From: Rhipicephalus microplus
Lineage: Eukaryota; Arthropoda; Arachnida; Ixodida; Ixodidae
Reading direction: 5' to 3'
NCBI RefSeq assembly: GCF_043290135.1
Contig: NC_134702.1
Span: 189,504,491 to 189,568,490, forward strand
DNA: 64,000 nucleotides
Positions 10,780 to 21,659 of the stretch are shown one piece after another. The notes under the pieces were generated by a model. It ran no database searches. It saw only the letters and a program-made list of their open reading frames with translations, and had not been told where the DNA came from. The position numbers were made by a program, and so were the translations under genes. Each line of letters begins with the position of its first letter. Position 1 is the first letter of the stretch.

Positions 10780-12686
10780 CGGGGCATAAATAGACGTAGC
10801 CACGAGCACCGAGCCAATTCAGACATAGGGTATATTAACATGCAGGGTGGTAGAAACAGGCTGAAGTGGGAAGAGACAGAAGAACAGCTAAGAGAGGAGA
10901 GGCCGATGGTATACGGTTTTGTAGAAACACATCTCAGGGACAGGGAACGACCTCCGAACAATCCGGACTACGCGTGGGAATATTGTAATAGAACAGAAGG
11001 CAGCAGAAAGGGGGGGTATCGGGGCATTCATTCATAAAAGTAGAGACTGGCAAAGGGTCGAGCAGGAGTGCAAGGAACATTTATGGCTAAAAGGGAAAGT
11101 GGCAGAAAAAATGACACTCCTTGGTTTCGTCTAGTTGTGGACGGGAGCAAAGGCCAGAGAGGAAAACCAGGCAATGGTAGAGTGTATATCAAAGGACATT
11201 CAGGAGTTAGGAAGAGAGTGCGAGATAATTATACTAGGAGACATCGCAGACATGCGCACATAGAAGTTATAGATGGATATATCGACTCGACAGGCAAAAA
11301 GATCATGGATATGTGTGAAAGGCTTGATTTGATCATTTGCAACAGTACCGAGAAGTGTGAAGGGCAAATAACATGGGAGGTAGGAAGGCTGCAGTCGACG
11401 ATAGATTATGCACTGATGTCACATAGGATGTATGATAAGCTCTGGGGAATGCACATAAATGAAGGTGGCTCCAGAAGTCTGGGTAGTGATCACAAACGTA
11501 TTAAGCTAAGTTTTGGAAGAGCAGTGAAAGTGGGAAGGAGACAAGATGAGCAACTACAGGAAACTTTTTATCCAGAAAAGGCAAATTGAAATAGCCACTG
11601 AACAAATTGAGAAAGTAATCACGGAGGAAAATAAGGCAGTGTGGACATACACGAATCTAATTAGACTACTTGAGCTAGAGCTTGCTAAGACGCGTGACAA
11701 GTCATCCCGGAAAAGAAGACACAAACCCAAAAGTTGGTGGGATGAGAAAGTTAGGAGAGCCAAAGAAAAACGTCAGGAAGCCTCTAGGGAACACAGACAT
11801 GCTAAGCAGCGGGGTGAACCGACAGATGATGTTGAAAGAAAATGGGATGCTTTTCTAGGCTGTAGAAGGATAGCATACTTTCTGATCAATTAAAAGATTA
11901 GAAGAAAGGGAGCCCAGTGGCTGGCAGAAGTACATAAAAAAGATAGAAAAGCAGCTGCGAAATATTGGAACCATCTAAACGCCCTAAGAAATGAGACGAG
12001 CCTAAAGCAAATGTTTATAACTACAGCCCAAGGTGGTAGGCTAGAAGGGGATGAAGCTATTGATTATATAAGAAACAAGGATGACAGAAAAATTTCAACA
12101 CAGAAGTACTTTATGCACCACAATAGACAAGGGCGAATCAAGTGGTGCAATGGCTCCATTTTCACATTGAGAGTGGGAAAGGGCTGAGAAAAAGGTTCCT
12201 AGCAGTACATCAACAGGCCCAGATGGCATTCCTATTCTGCTGATAAAGACATTAGGTCCGAAGTCTAAGGAGGCTTTGGGAGAGGCAGTGAGCAAAATAA
12301 TAATTGATGATGAAGTTCCCGATGGATTGAAACTGAGCAGGATGAGCATGATCTATAAAGGAAAGGGGGACAAAGCTGACATAAAAAACTACCGTCCTAT
12401 AACAGTGGCATCAGTGGTCTGCAGGCTGGCGATGCAGATTACAAAGAAAAGACTGCAGGCATGGATAGAGGAGGAGGGGGTGCTGGGTGAACTGCAGAAT
12501 GGGTTTCGGAAACACAGGAGGTTGGAAGACAATCTGTTCTCACTGACGCAGTGTATCGAAATAGCAGAAAGGGAACACAGGCCCCTGTGGCTAGCATTTT
12601 CGGATATCAAGAGAGCGTACGATGGCGTGGTTCAAGAGGAATTGTGGGGAATACTGGACACACTAGGCGTTACATATAGTCACTAA
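10780..12686 (+). pseudogene. LINE ORF2, 5' part (endonuclease to start of RT)
   Basis: Conceptual translation shows an apurinic-type endonuclease: YINMQGGRNRLKWEE near 10830, GFVETHLRD near 10915, GDI near 11242, STIDYALMSHRMYD near 11397 and LGSDHKRIKL near 11482. The RT N-terminus follows, up to the YDGVVQEELW segment. Breaks include a frameshift in a G7 run at 11010-11016, a shift near 11245 in the GDxN block, an extra A near 11573 and TAA at 11891-11893 where copy 1 reads GAA, then several more shifts up to 12276. The frame is cut at 12701 by the Gypsy insertion and continues at 18145. Confidence 0.82.
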
Positions 12687-12701
12687 TCTTTTAAAGGATA
12701 T

Positions 12702-12858
12702 TGACGCGCGTATGTGCCAGTGGTGAGGACAACGAAGCAGCGCGAGTGTCCTTGGCCGAGGGCAAAAGACGAAGAAGTCGTTGCAGTCTGTTTCCTGCGA
12801 TCGATAAATCGTATTTGTTTGAGGCGCTTTGTGTGCTCGTCAATCTCGCGTCGTCACA
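12702..12858 (+). repeat. 5' LTR (157 bp)
   Basis: Starts TGACGCGCGTATG and ends CGTCGTCACA. It matches 17988-18144 at every position I compared. It holds no strong TATA box; ATCGATAAATCG near 12800 is the most AT-rich core. Confidence 0.95.
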
Positions 12859-12859
12859 C

Positions 12860-12876
12860 TGGTGGAGGTGCTGGGT
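12860..12876 (+). other. Putative primer binding site
   Basis: TGGTGGAGGTGCTGGG begins one base after the 5' LTR, the usual place and first bases (TGG, complement of a tRNA CCA end). The primer tRNA was not identified. Confidence 0.5.
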
Positions 12877-13043
12877 ACGTCTTCATGCTTGGAACCCCTT
12901 CGCGGACCCGACATTCAAGCCCGGAATCACTACCACCCGTCGACACACCAGTCCACCGTTCCAGCCGCCGTCTGCGAGGCCTAGCTCCCGAGCTCAATCC
13001 CTTTCTAGAAACTGCCAGCAATCGCTTGCCTCCTTCAACCACC

Positions 13044-14342
13044 ATGGCCACTGCAGCTACATCACACATGACACTTCAGAATCCCATGATTCCTGACTGC
13101 TTTCATGGTGAGACCTATGAAGATGCACAAGACTGGCTGGACCAGTTCGAACGCTGCGCGAAGTACAACCAATGGGCCACCCCAGAAGACAAGCTCGCGA
13201 ATGTGTACTTCTACCTGAAAGACAACGCCCAGACGTGGTACATCAACAGGGAAAGAAGCATGGCTACGTGGGATGACTTCCGCAACCAGCTGATTGACAC
13301 CTTCAGTAGTCTTGACAGAAAGGAGAATGCGCAACGTCTCTTGGAAGCTCGAATTCAAAAACCAAACGAGAGCGTCGCTATGTTCGCCGAGGACATGACC
13401 CGTCTTTTCGGCAGGGCGGATCCCGAGATGCCGGAAGACAGGAAGCTGCGGTATCTAATGCGAGGCGTGAAGGAGCAACTGTTTGCTGGGCTTGTGAGAA
13501 ATCCGCCAACAACAGTAGCTGAGTTCACGAAAGAAGCCACAGCTATTGAACGGGCCCTACAGCAACGGTACCGCCAGCAGAACCCGGTCGACGTTCGAGG
13601 GAGTAGCCCTGTCACGACTGCGACGAGCCTCTGCGACAACGACAGGCCTCTGCGGGAAGTCATCCGGGAGATTTTGAGGGAGGAGCTTCGGCAGCTTGGT
13701 TTAATTCCAGCAACTGAACCGACGCCGGCATTGTCTTTTGTCGCTGATGTTGTCCGGGATGAGGTCCGCCATGCTCTCTCTTCATCCGGCTATAATGGTG
13801 TGCGACGCCATTTTACTTATGCTGATGCAGTCCGACGCCCCGTCGTCGCTCCTTCAGCTCAGCAGACCCCAATGGCTTGACCACCACCAGCCCTGCAAAC
13901 ACAGCCACTGTCAGCACCGACCACTTTCGCAACCTCACCGATTCCTCCGACAAGACGAATGCCGTATAACCAACATGCCCCACAACGTAGCCCCACAACG
14001 TGGCCCAATAGTGAGTCACCACTTACCTACCAGCGTCGGAAAACCGATTTGTGGCGTACCGCTGACCGTCGACCGGTATGCTTTCATTGTGGCGAAGCTG
14101 GGCACGTTTACAGAGTTTGCCGTTATCGCGACGCTCAGTACTCGAGAGTTCCTCGCTACCCTGATTACATTGCGTACGACGATCGACGCATGTACAACTA
14201 CGCCCCTGTGAACACACCGCCGCAGAATCCAGTAATGCCCAGATCACGTTCTCCATCTCCTGCGCGGCCCAGTTCACCTAATCGTCGCAGTTTTGCCGGC
14301 GTCACCAGGGGCAGGTCCCCTAGCCCGCGACGGGGAAACTAG
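13044..14342 (+). pseudogene. gag: Gypsy gag, one nonsense codon
   Basis: I chose ATG 13044 because its context is ACCATGG; an upstream in-frame ATG at 12885 (poor context) is possible. The frame gives a Gag core (DCFHGETYEDAQDWLDQFER, YLKDNAQTWY, FRNQLIDTFSS, EFTKEATAIERAL). It then gives a CCHC knuckle CFHCGEAGHVYRVC at 14079-14120 and a basic RSPSPARPSS tail. TGA at 13878-13880 interrupts it; the same frame continues without other stops to TAG 14340-14342. A CGA-to-TGA change is a plausible origin. Gag would form the capsid around element RNA. Confidence 0.9.
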
Positions 14343-17300
14343 ACGCAGCGACCTCGGGGGGTGGGGTTGCCAATATTCGAAATTCCGAACAGCCCCCATT
14401 GCAGACAAATGACAGCTCGAAGCCATCGATACCGAAGAAGACGACAGCAACGACTAATTCGACGAATGAGACAACCACCGACGTAACCGACGTTTTTAGC
14501 GCTGACCTCGTCGTTCACATTGACGGCCACCAAGTGACGGCACTTGTGGACACTGGCTCCCACTTTTCTATAATAAGCCTACAGCTAGCCGAAAGACTAA
14601 GGAAGGTGAAAATGCCATGGCAGGGACCCAATATAAGAACTGCAGGAGGTCAGTTGATTACACCGGTTGGAAAGTGCACGGCCCGACTCTTCATTGCTGG
14701 TTCCACCTTTGTCGCCACCCTCGTCATTCTCCACGAGTGCTGTAAACAGCTCATATTGGGAATGGATTTCTTGCGCGAATACGTGGCTGTGATTGACATC
14801 CGTGACAGAAGCGTAACGTTCACTGTAAGCTCGGAGACTACTACAGATGAGGAACACCAGCCACCTCGCTTCCGTATTGCCGATGACGACGTCATACTGC
14901 CGCCCCGAAGTTGTTCTCTCGTATCCGTGCACTGTGACAAATTACAAAATGGTACTGGCATCGCTGAACACATCAAGGAGCTCGCATTCACTAGCAGCAT
15001 TTCTGTTGCCAGGGCTGTCGTCACTGTTATTGACGGATGCGCTGAATTGCTATTGACAAATTTCAGCAGAGAACGCCGACACATAGTTAAAGGCACGGCT
15101 ATTGCCTATTTTGACGAACTCTCGCAAACAGAAGATTGTCATTTAGTGGAGGAAGCAGAAACGTCTACTATCACTACACCGACACCTGTAGACGTTGGTC
15201 CAATGTTATCTCCCGTTGAGCGAGACCGCCTTCTCACGCTGATCAACAAGTTCCACGGCTGCTTCTCATCCACATCAAGAGTTGGTCAAACGGCACTGAC
15301 GAAACACCGCATCATCACAGATTCTGATGCCAGACCCATCCGGCAAAATCCTTATCGAGTCGCCCCAAAGGAGCGTGAGGTAATTCAAAAACAGGTGAAA
15401 ACGATGCTAGAAGATGGTGTTATTCGGCCGTCTAACAGTCCTTGGGCATCACCTGTAGTACTCGTTAAAAAGAAGGACGGTAGCTTGCGTTTCTGCGTCG
15501 ACTACCGTAAGCTTAATCAGATCACAAAGAAGGACGTCTACCCTCTGCCGCGTATTGATGATTCATTGGATAGACTACGAAACGCACGCTACTTTTCGTC
15601 TATGGACTTAAAAAGCGGCTACTGGCAAATTGAAGTGGATGAGAGAGATCGTGAGAAGACCGCCTTTGTTACGCCCGACGGACTTTATGTATTTCAGGTT
15701 CTTCCTTTCGGTTTGTGTTCGGCGCCAGCAACATTCCAGCGTCTCATGGACACGGTTCTGTCGGGACTTAAGTGGCAAACCTGCTTGGTGTACCTCGATG
15801 ACGTGATTGTCTTTTCGGCGACTTTCGAGGAACACTTACGAAGGCTCGAAGCAGTTTTTGAAGCAATACGCTTGGCCGGTCTTACTCTAAAACCAGAAAA
15901 GTGCCACTTCGGCTTCCACGAACTTCGATTCCTCGGTCACGTCGTAAGCAGCCAAGGGATCCGACCCGACCCGGATAAAATTGCCGCCGTGGCAAACTTC
16001 CCGACGCCATCAGACAAAAAATCAGTGCGACGTTTTTTAGGACTCTGTGCCTATTACCGGCGGTTTATTGCTAATTTTTCGCGCATCGCATGGCCATTGA
16101 CATAGCTTACTCGGGAAGATACCCCCTTCAGATGGGGCGAAGACCAACAGCAGGCATTTCACGAGCTTCGTCAGCGAATGCAAACACCCCCCGTGCTGGC
16201 CCACTTCGATGAAGACGCGCCGACAATACTTCATACAGACGCTAGTAATGTGGGTCTTGGAGCAGTGCTCGTACAGTCGAAGGACAACAACGAAAACGTG
16301 ATCGCCTACGCCAGCAGGACGCTGTCCCGAGCTGAAGCTAATTACACTACGACGGAAAAAGAATGTCTTGCAATGGTATGGGCAGTCCTGAAGTTTCGTC
16401 CTTATTTGTACGGCCGCCCATTCACCGTTATCAGCGATCACCACTCTGTCTGCTGGTTAGTTAACTTGAAAGATCCGTCTGGCCGCCTTGCACGATGGAG
16501 TCTTCGGCTCCAAGAATTTGACTTCACTGTTGCCTACAAGTCGGGAAAACGACACACCGATGCCGACTGTCTTTCTCGGTCTCCTGTTGAGACGGCATCC
16601 GCGGACAACGACGATGACGACACGGCCTTTCTCGGAATTGTGGACACTGCCGCCTTTTCTCAAGAGCAGCGTGGCGATGCTGAGCTGCTACCACTTATAG
16701 ATTACCTAAAAGGACGAGTGAATAGCGTTCCGAAGTTATTTGCGAGAGGGCTGCCGTCGTACTGCTTGCGAAATGACGTTCTTTATAAGAGGAACTTTTC
16801 ACCCACCGGCAGCAGCTACTTGCTCGTCGTTCCTTCTTCGCTTCGCCGTGAGGTACTGCAAGCCTGTCACGACAAACCTACCGCTGGTCACTTGGGTTAC
16901 GCAAGAACATTGGCGAGGATAAGGCAGAACTATTACTGGCCAAGACTTGCCGAAGTTGTCAAAACTTACGTGCAGGCATGTCTAGATTGCCAGCGCCGCA
17001 AGCCACCATCCATCAAACCAGCTGGCCTGCTGCAGCCTGTTCGAATGCCGGCGACACCGTTTGCACAAATCGGCATGGATTTTCTGGGCCGCTTCCCAAA
17101 GTCTGCCACTGGAAACAGGTGGATAATCGTCGCCACGGATTACCTGACCCGGTACGCGGAGAAAGGCGCTCTGCCACGGGCAACGGCAGCTGAAGCGGCG
17201 CAATTTTTCATCGAAGCCATCGTCTTAAGACACGGTGCCCCCGCAATAGTCATCACTGACAGAGGTACTGCGTTCATGGCCGAGCTTTTGGACACCATTT

Positions 17301-17911
17301 TCCGACTAAGTGGTACAGCTCACAGGAAGACAACGGCGTATCATCCCCAGACCAACGGGCTCACCGAACGCCTCAACAAGACCCTGGCTGACATGATAAG
17401 CATGTACGTAGATGTAGAGCACAAGAACTGGGACATCATTTTGCCCTACGTCACATTCGCGTACAACACGGCTCGTCAAGAGACCACTCGGAAGACACCC
17501 TTTAGTCTCCTTTACGGACGCGAGGTTACAACAACGTTAGACGCAATGCTCCCTCATGAAAATGATGGCAATGAAACAGATGCCGAAGAGTTTACCCAGC
17601 TAGCAGAAGAAGCCAGACAACTTGCAAGGTTGCGAATCACCAAACAGCAAGACGACGATGCCAAGTATTACAACCTCCGGCACAGACCCGTCATATACAA
17701 CGTGGACGACAAAGTATGGGTCTGGACACCTGTTCGTCAGCGTGGGCTTTCCGAAAAGCTGTTGCGAAGATACTTCGGACCCTACAAGGTTCTGCGACGC
17801 ATTAGTGACGTCAACTACGAGGTTGTTCCGGACGGCGTGCAGTGTTCAAAGCGGCGCAGACATTCACCAGAAATTGTCCACGTGCTTCGGATGAAGCCTT
17901 ACTTTCAGTGA
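14324..17911 (+). pseudogene. pol: Gypsy pol: protease, RT, RNase H, integrase; one nonsense codon
   Basis: The -1 frame has protease DTGS (14549-14560); RT with YPLPRIDDSLDRL, FSSMDLKSGYWQIE, LPFGLCSAPATFQ and YLDD (15791-15802); and RNase H with TDASNVGLGAVL, TEKECLAMVWA and SDHHSV. Integrase has an HHCC finger (about 16868-16998), a D,D35E core (Asp near 17078, Asp near 17258, Glu near 17366 in NGLTERLNK) and a GPY/F module, RRYFGPYKVL, near 17771. TAG at 16103-16105, between RT and RNase H, is the only stop; CAG to TAG is the simplest explanation. There is no chromodomain and no env. Expression would depend on the frameshift at the gag end. Confidence 0.93.
14333..14342 (+). promoter_or_regulatory. 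Predicted -1 ribosomal frameshift site GGGAAAC
   Basis: The heptamer G-GGA-AAC (14333-14339) lies in the gag frame as X-XXY-YYZ, directly followed by the gag stop TAG (14340-14342). The pol frame is the -1 frame and opens at 14324. A G-rich tract (14355-14366) and a C run (14393-14397) downstream could pair as a stimulatory stem. GGGAAAC is an established slippery sequence in retroviruses. Confidence 0.75.
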
Positions 17912-17973
17912 CTAAATGTGCAGTTTTGGTTTCGCCTTGCTTCTCAAACGTTTAACATCGGGACGATGTTTTT

Positions 17974-17987
17974 TTAAGGGGGAATAA
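17974..17987 (+). other. Polypurine tract
   Basis: AAGGGGGAATAA lies immediately upstream of the 3' LTR, where plus-strand priming starts. Confidence 0.8.
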
Positions 17988-18144
17988 TGACGCGCGTATG
18001 TGCCAGTGGTGAGGACAACGAAGCAGCGCGAGTGTCCTTGGCCGAGGGCAAAAGACGAAGAAGTCGTTGCAGTCTGTTTCCTGCGATCGATAAATCGTAT
18101 TTGTTTGAGGCGCTTTGTGTGCTCGTCAATCTCGCGTCGTCACA
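17988..18144 (+). repeat. 3' LTR (157 bp)
   Basis: Same length and, by eye, the same sequence as the 5' LTR. It is followed by the second copy of the target duplication, ATAT at 18145-18148, and then by resumed LINE sequence CTATAAAGG. Confidence 0.95.
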
Positions 18145-19480
18145 ATATCTATAAAGGTAACAAGGTAGTTATAAAGTGAGAAAAACAGGTATCGAAGCAT
18201 GCAGAGGTAAAACGGGGGCTTAGGCAGGGCTGTCCTCTGTCACCCTTATTATTCATGATGTACCTACAAGGATTAGAGGCCAAATTAGAGGGAAGTGGAC
18301 TGGGCTTCAACCTCTCTTTAGTCAAACAAGGAAAACTCATTGATCAGGCACTACCAGCATTAATGTACGCAGATGATATAGTGCAAATGGCCAACAACAA
18401 GGAAGATTTGCAGAGATTGATGGACATCTGCGGTAATAAGGGAGATAGGTTAGATCTTAGATTCACTAAGGAAAAATCAGCAGTCATGATTGTCGATGAC
18501 CACGAAGGTAGTGAGCTTAGAATACAGGAGGTCACGCTAGATATAACAGATAAATACAAATATCTGGGCGTATGGATAAGCATTGGGACCGAGTACCTGA
18601 GAGAACACGAAATATACGTGACGACTAAAGGTAACAGGATTGCTGCAGTGATGAAAAATAGTGCACTGTGGAATGACAATAGGTATGATGTTGTGAGAGG
18701 AATATGGAAAGGGGTCATGGTTCCTGGGCTGACGTCCGGCAATGGGGTTTTGTGCATGAGATCAGAAGTTCAAGCAAGATTAGAAATTAAGCAACCTGGA
18801 ATAAGTAGGCTTGCTTTAGGAGCTCACGGGAATACACCAAATCAGGGAGTACAAGGTGATATGGGATGGACATCATTTGAGGGCAGAGAAGCTAGCAGCA
18901 AGATAAAATTTGAGAAGCGATTGAGAGAAATGGGTGAGGAGCGTTGGGCTAAAAAGGTTTTCAGCTACTTGTACATGAAGAATGTCGATACAAAATGGAG
19001 GAAGCGAACCAGAAAATTGAGTGGTAAATACTTAGAAAACAGCAGGTGGCAAAACCAAAAAGAACTATCGGTTAAGAAGAAAGTGAAGGAAACGGAGACT
19101 AACATGTGGAGAATGGGCATGATTAAGAAGTCCGCACTAGAGATCTATCGAACTTTTAAGCAGGATATTGCCAAGGAAAGGATCTATGATAATACTCGGG
19201 GTAGTTCTCTACTGTTTGAGGCCAGGACGGGAGTATTGCGAACCAAGACATATCGAGCCGAATACGAAGGGGTAGACACGGTATGCAGTGCGTGTCGATA
19301 GGAAGAGGAAACTGCCGAACACTTGATGGTGTTCTGTAATGGGCTTCACCCTATAGTTCAGGATGATGGCGCAGAGTTTTTCAAAGCACTGGGGTTTAGG
19401 GACAGGGAGGGCAAAATAGACTTTAGGCGGGTATAATTAACTAGAAGGAGGTTATCTTATTGGTGGCTAAAGTCAAGGCA
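18145..19480 (+). pseudogene. LINE family A copy 2 ORF2, 3' part
   Basis: It continues the reverse transcriptase cut at 12701: QGCPLSPLLFMMYLQGLEAK, then the catalytic box YADD near 18366 and the thumb/C-terminal region (GAHGNTPNQGVQGDMGWTSF). A C-terminal knuckle region is damaged by TAG at 19299-19301, where copy 1 has GGAAAGG. Another stop lies near 19433. Apart from these, the frame from 18255 is intact for 348 codons. Confidence 0.85.
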
Positions 19481-19621
19481 CGAGTGAAAATTAAATCCTT
19501 CACTGCAAAGTACGAATCCCCAACCTCACTTTTTAAAGGAAAAAAATAAATCTAATTTTGGTTCACTAGGTATCACGGCTTGCTGGCGCTAGCCACCGCC
19601 CGATCTAAAGGGTACAGCCAT

Positions 19622-19765
19622 ATCCATCCATCCATCCATCCATCCATCCATCCATCCATCCATCCATCCATCCATCCATCCATCCATCCATCCATCCATC
19701 CATCCATCCATCCATCCATCCATCCATCCATCCATTCATCCGTCCGTCCGTCCGTCCGTCCGTCT

Positions 19766-19797
<32 letters not shown>

Positions 19798-19949
19798 GTC
19801 CATCCATCCATCCATCCATCCATCCATCCATCCATCCATCCATCCATCCATCCATCCATCCATCCATCCATCCATCCATCCATCCATCCATCCATCCATC
19901 CATCCATCCATCCATCCATCCATCCATTCATCCATCCATCTATTCATTC
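19622..19949 (+). repeat. (CATC)n tail of copy 2 with CGTC/TTCG core
   Basis: About 330 bp of tetranucleotide repeat. The centre (about 19738-19800) changes from CCAT to CCGT, then TTCG, then back to CCGT and CCAT. The tract ends in ATTCATTCATGA and passes directly into truncated copy 3. Confidence 0.93.
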
Positions 19950-21655
19950 ATGAGGGGGTGCTGGGGAAACTGCAAAATGGATTTCGGAAACACAGGAGGT
20001 TGGAAGACAATCTGTTCTCACTGATGCAGTGCATCGAAGTAGCAGAGAAGGAACACAGGCCCCTGTGGCTGGCATTTTTGGAAATCAAGGAAGCGTACGA
20101 TAGCATGGTTCACGAGGAATCATGGGGAACACTGGACACACAAGGCGTGTAAGATGCAGAACCTAATCTTTTAAGGGATATCTATAAAGGTAACAAGGTA
20201 GTTAAAAAGTGGTAAAAACAGGTATCCAAGTCTGCAGAGGTAAAACGGGTGCTTAGGCAGGGGTGTCCCCTGTCACCCTTATTATTCCTGATGTACCTTC
20301 AAGGATTAGAGGCCAAATTAGAGAGAAGAGGAATGGGCTTGAACCTCTCTTTCGTCAAACAAGGAAAACTAATTGAACAGGCACTGCTAGCATTGATGTA
20401 CGCAGATGATATAGTGCTTATGGCCGACCACAAGGAAGATTTGCAGAGATTGGTGGATATCTGCGGTAATGAGGGAGATAGGTTAGATTTCATATTCAGT
20501 AAGGAAAAATCAGCAGTCATGATCTTTAATGAAAATGAAGGTAGAAAGCTTAGAATACAGGAGGTCACGCTAGAAATAACACATAAATACAAATATCTGG
20601 GTGTATTGATAAGCAATGGGGCCGAGTATCTAAGGAAACACGAAATATACGTAAAGGCTAAACGTAACCGGCATGCAGCGGTAATGAAAAACAAGGCACT
20701 GTAGAAATACAATAGGTATGATGTTGTGAGAGGAATATGGAAAGATGTCATAGTTCCTGGTCTGACATTCGGCAATGCGATCTTTTGCATAAGATCAGAC
20801 GTTCAAGCAAGATTAGAAGTTAAGCTACCTGGAATAGGAAGGCTTGCCTTAGGAGCTCACGGGAATACATTAAATCAGGGAGTACAAGGTGATATGGGAT
20901 GGACATCATTTGAGGGCAGAGAAGCTAGCAGCAAGATAAAATTTGAGAAGCGATTGAGAGAAATGGGGGAGGAGCGTTGGGCTACGAAGGTATTCAGCTG
21001 CTTGTACATGAAGAATGTCGATACAAGATGAAACGAACCAGACGCGAACCAGAAAATTGACTGGTAAATACTTAGAAAACAGCAGGGGGCCAAACCAAAA
21101 AGAATTATCGGTTAAAAAGAAGGTGAAGGAAGCTAAGTCCGATAAGTGAAAAATTGGCATGATTAAGAAGTCCGCACTAGAGATCGATCGAACTTTTAAG
21201 CAGGAAATTGCCAAGAAAAGGATCTAAGATAATACTCGGGGTAGTTCTCTACTGTTTGAGGCCTGGACGGGAGTATTGCGAACCGAGACATATTGGGCCA
21301 AATACTGTATGCAGTGCGTGTGGAGAGGAAGAATAAACTGCCGAACACTTGATAATGTTAGGGCTCCATCCTATAGTTCAGGAGCATGGCGCAGAGTTTT
21401 TCAACGCACTGGTGTTTATTGACAGGGAGGGAAAAATAGACTTTAAGTGGGTAGAATTAACTAGAAAGAGATTATCTGATTGGTGGCTCAAGTCAAGGCG
21501 CGAGTGAGGATTGGACCCTTTCATGCGGGGTGCGAGTCCTCTGCCTCACTATTTGAAGGAAAAAAGAAGAAATCTAGTTTTGGGTTGACTTAGTATTACG
21601 GCTTGGAGGCGTTAGCAACCACCCCATCTAAATGGTACAGCCGTATCAATCCACC
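19950..21655 (+). pseudogene. LINE family A copy 3, 5'-truncated
   Basis: It begins inside the RT fingers ([20 protein letters not shown]) at the position matching 1070 of copy 1. It keeps [22 protein letters not shown] and the YADD box near 20399, then loses frame repeatedly (stops near 20150, 20702 and 21029, and an in-frame duplication ACCAGACGCGAACCAG near 21040). It ends with a degraded first hairpin and a short tail, ATCAATCCACCC. It is more decayed than copies 1 and 2. Confidence 0.85.
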
Positions 21656-21659
21656 CAAG

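Larger units (their letters stand above)
12702..18144 (+). mobile_element. Ty3/Gypsy LTR retrotransposon, full length, defective
   Basis: This 5443-bp element has 157-bp LTRs (TG...CA) that I read as identical, a 4-bp target duplication ATAT at 12698-12701 and 18145-18148, gag, a -1 shifted pol in the order protease, RT, RNase H, integrase, and a polypurine tract. There is no envelope gene. It sits inside LINE copy 2. Two in-frame stops (one in gag, one in pol) make it non-autonomous as read. The domain order places it in Ty3/Gypsy (Metaviridae); the exact clade is not determined. Confidence 0.95.
9301..19949 (+). mobile_element. LINE family A, copy 2, split by a SINE and a Gypsy element
   Basis: Outside the insertions (10294-10407 and 12702-18144) this is the longest family A copy, with ORF1, ORF2, 3' hairpins and a (CATC)n tail. 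Its 5' end is uncertain and is placed where the ORF1 frame opens. The two halves join exactly at the 4-bp target duplication of the Gypsy insertion, and copy 1 supplies the matching uninterrupted sequence near 1290. Confidence 0.85.

Noticed and set aside
13738..14211. Alternative-frame ORF overlapping gag
   Set aside because: A shadow frame; the gag frame carries the Gag core and zinc knuckle.
12702..18144. Endogenous retrovirus with envelope
   Set aside because: Only about 76 bp separate the end of pol from the 3' LTR, so there is no room for an envelope gene; it is a retrotransposon.
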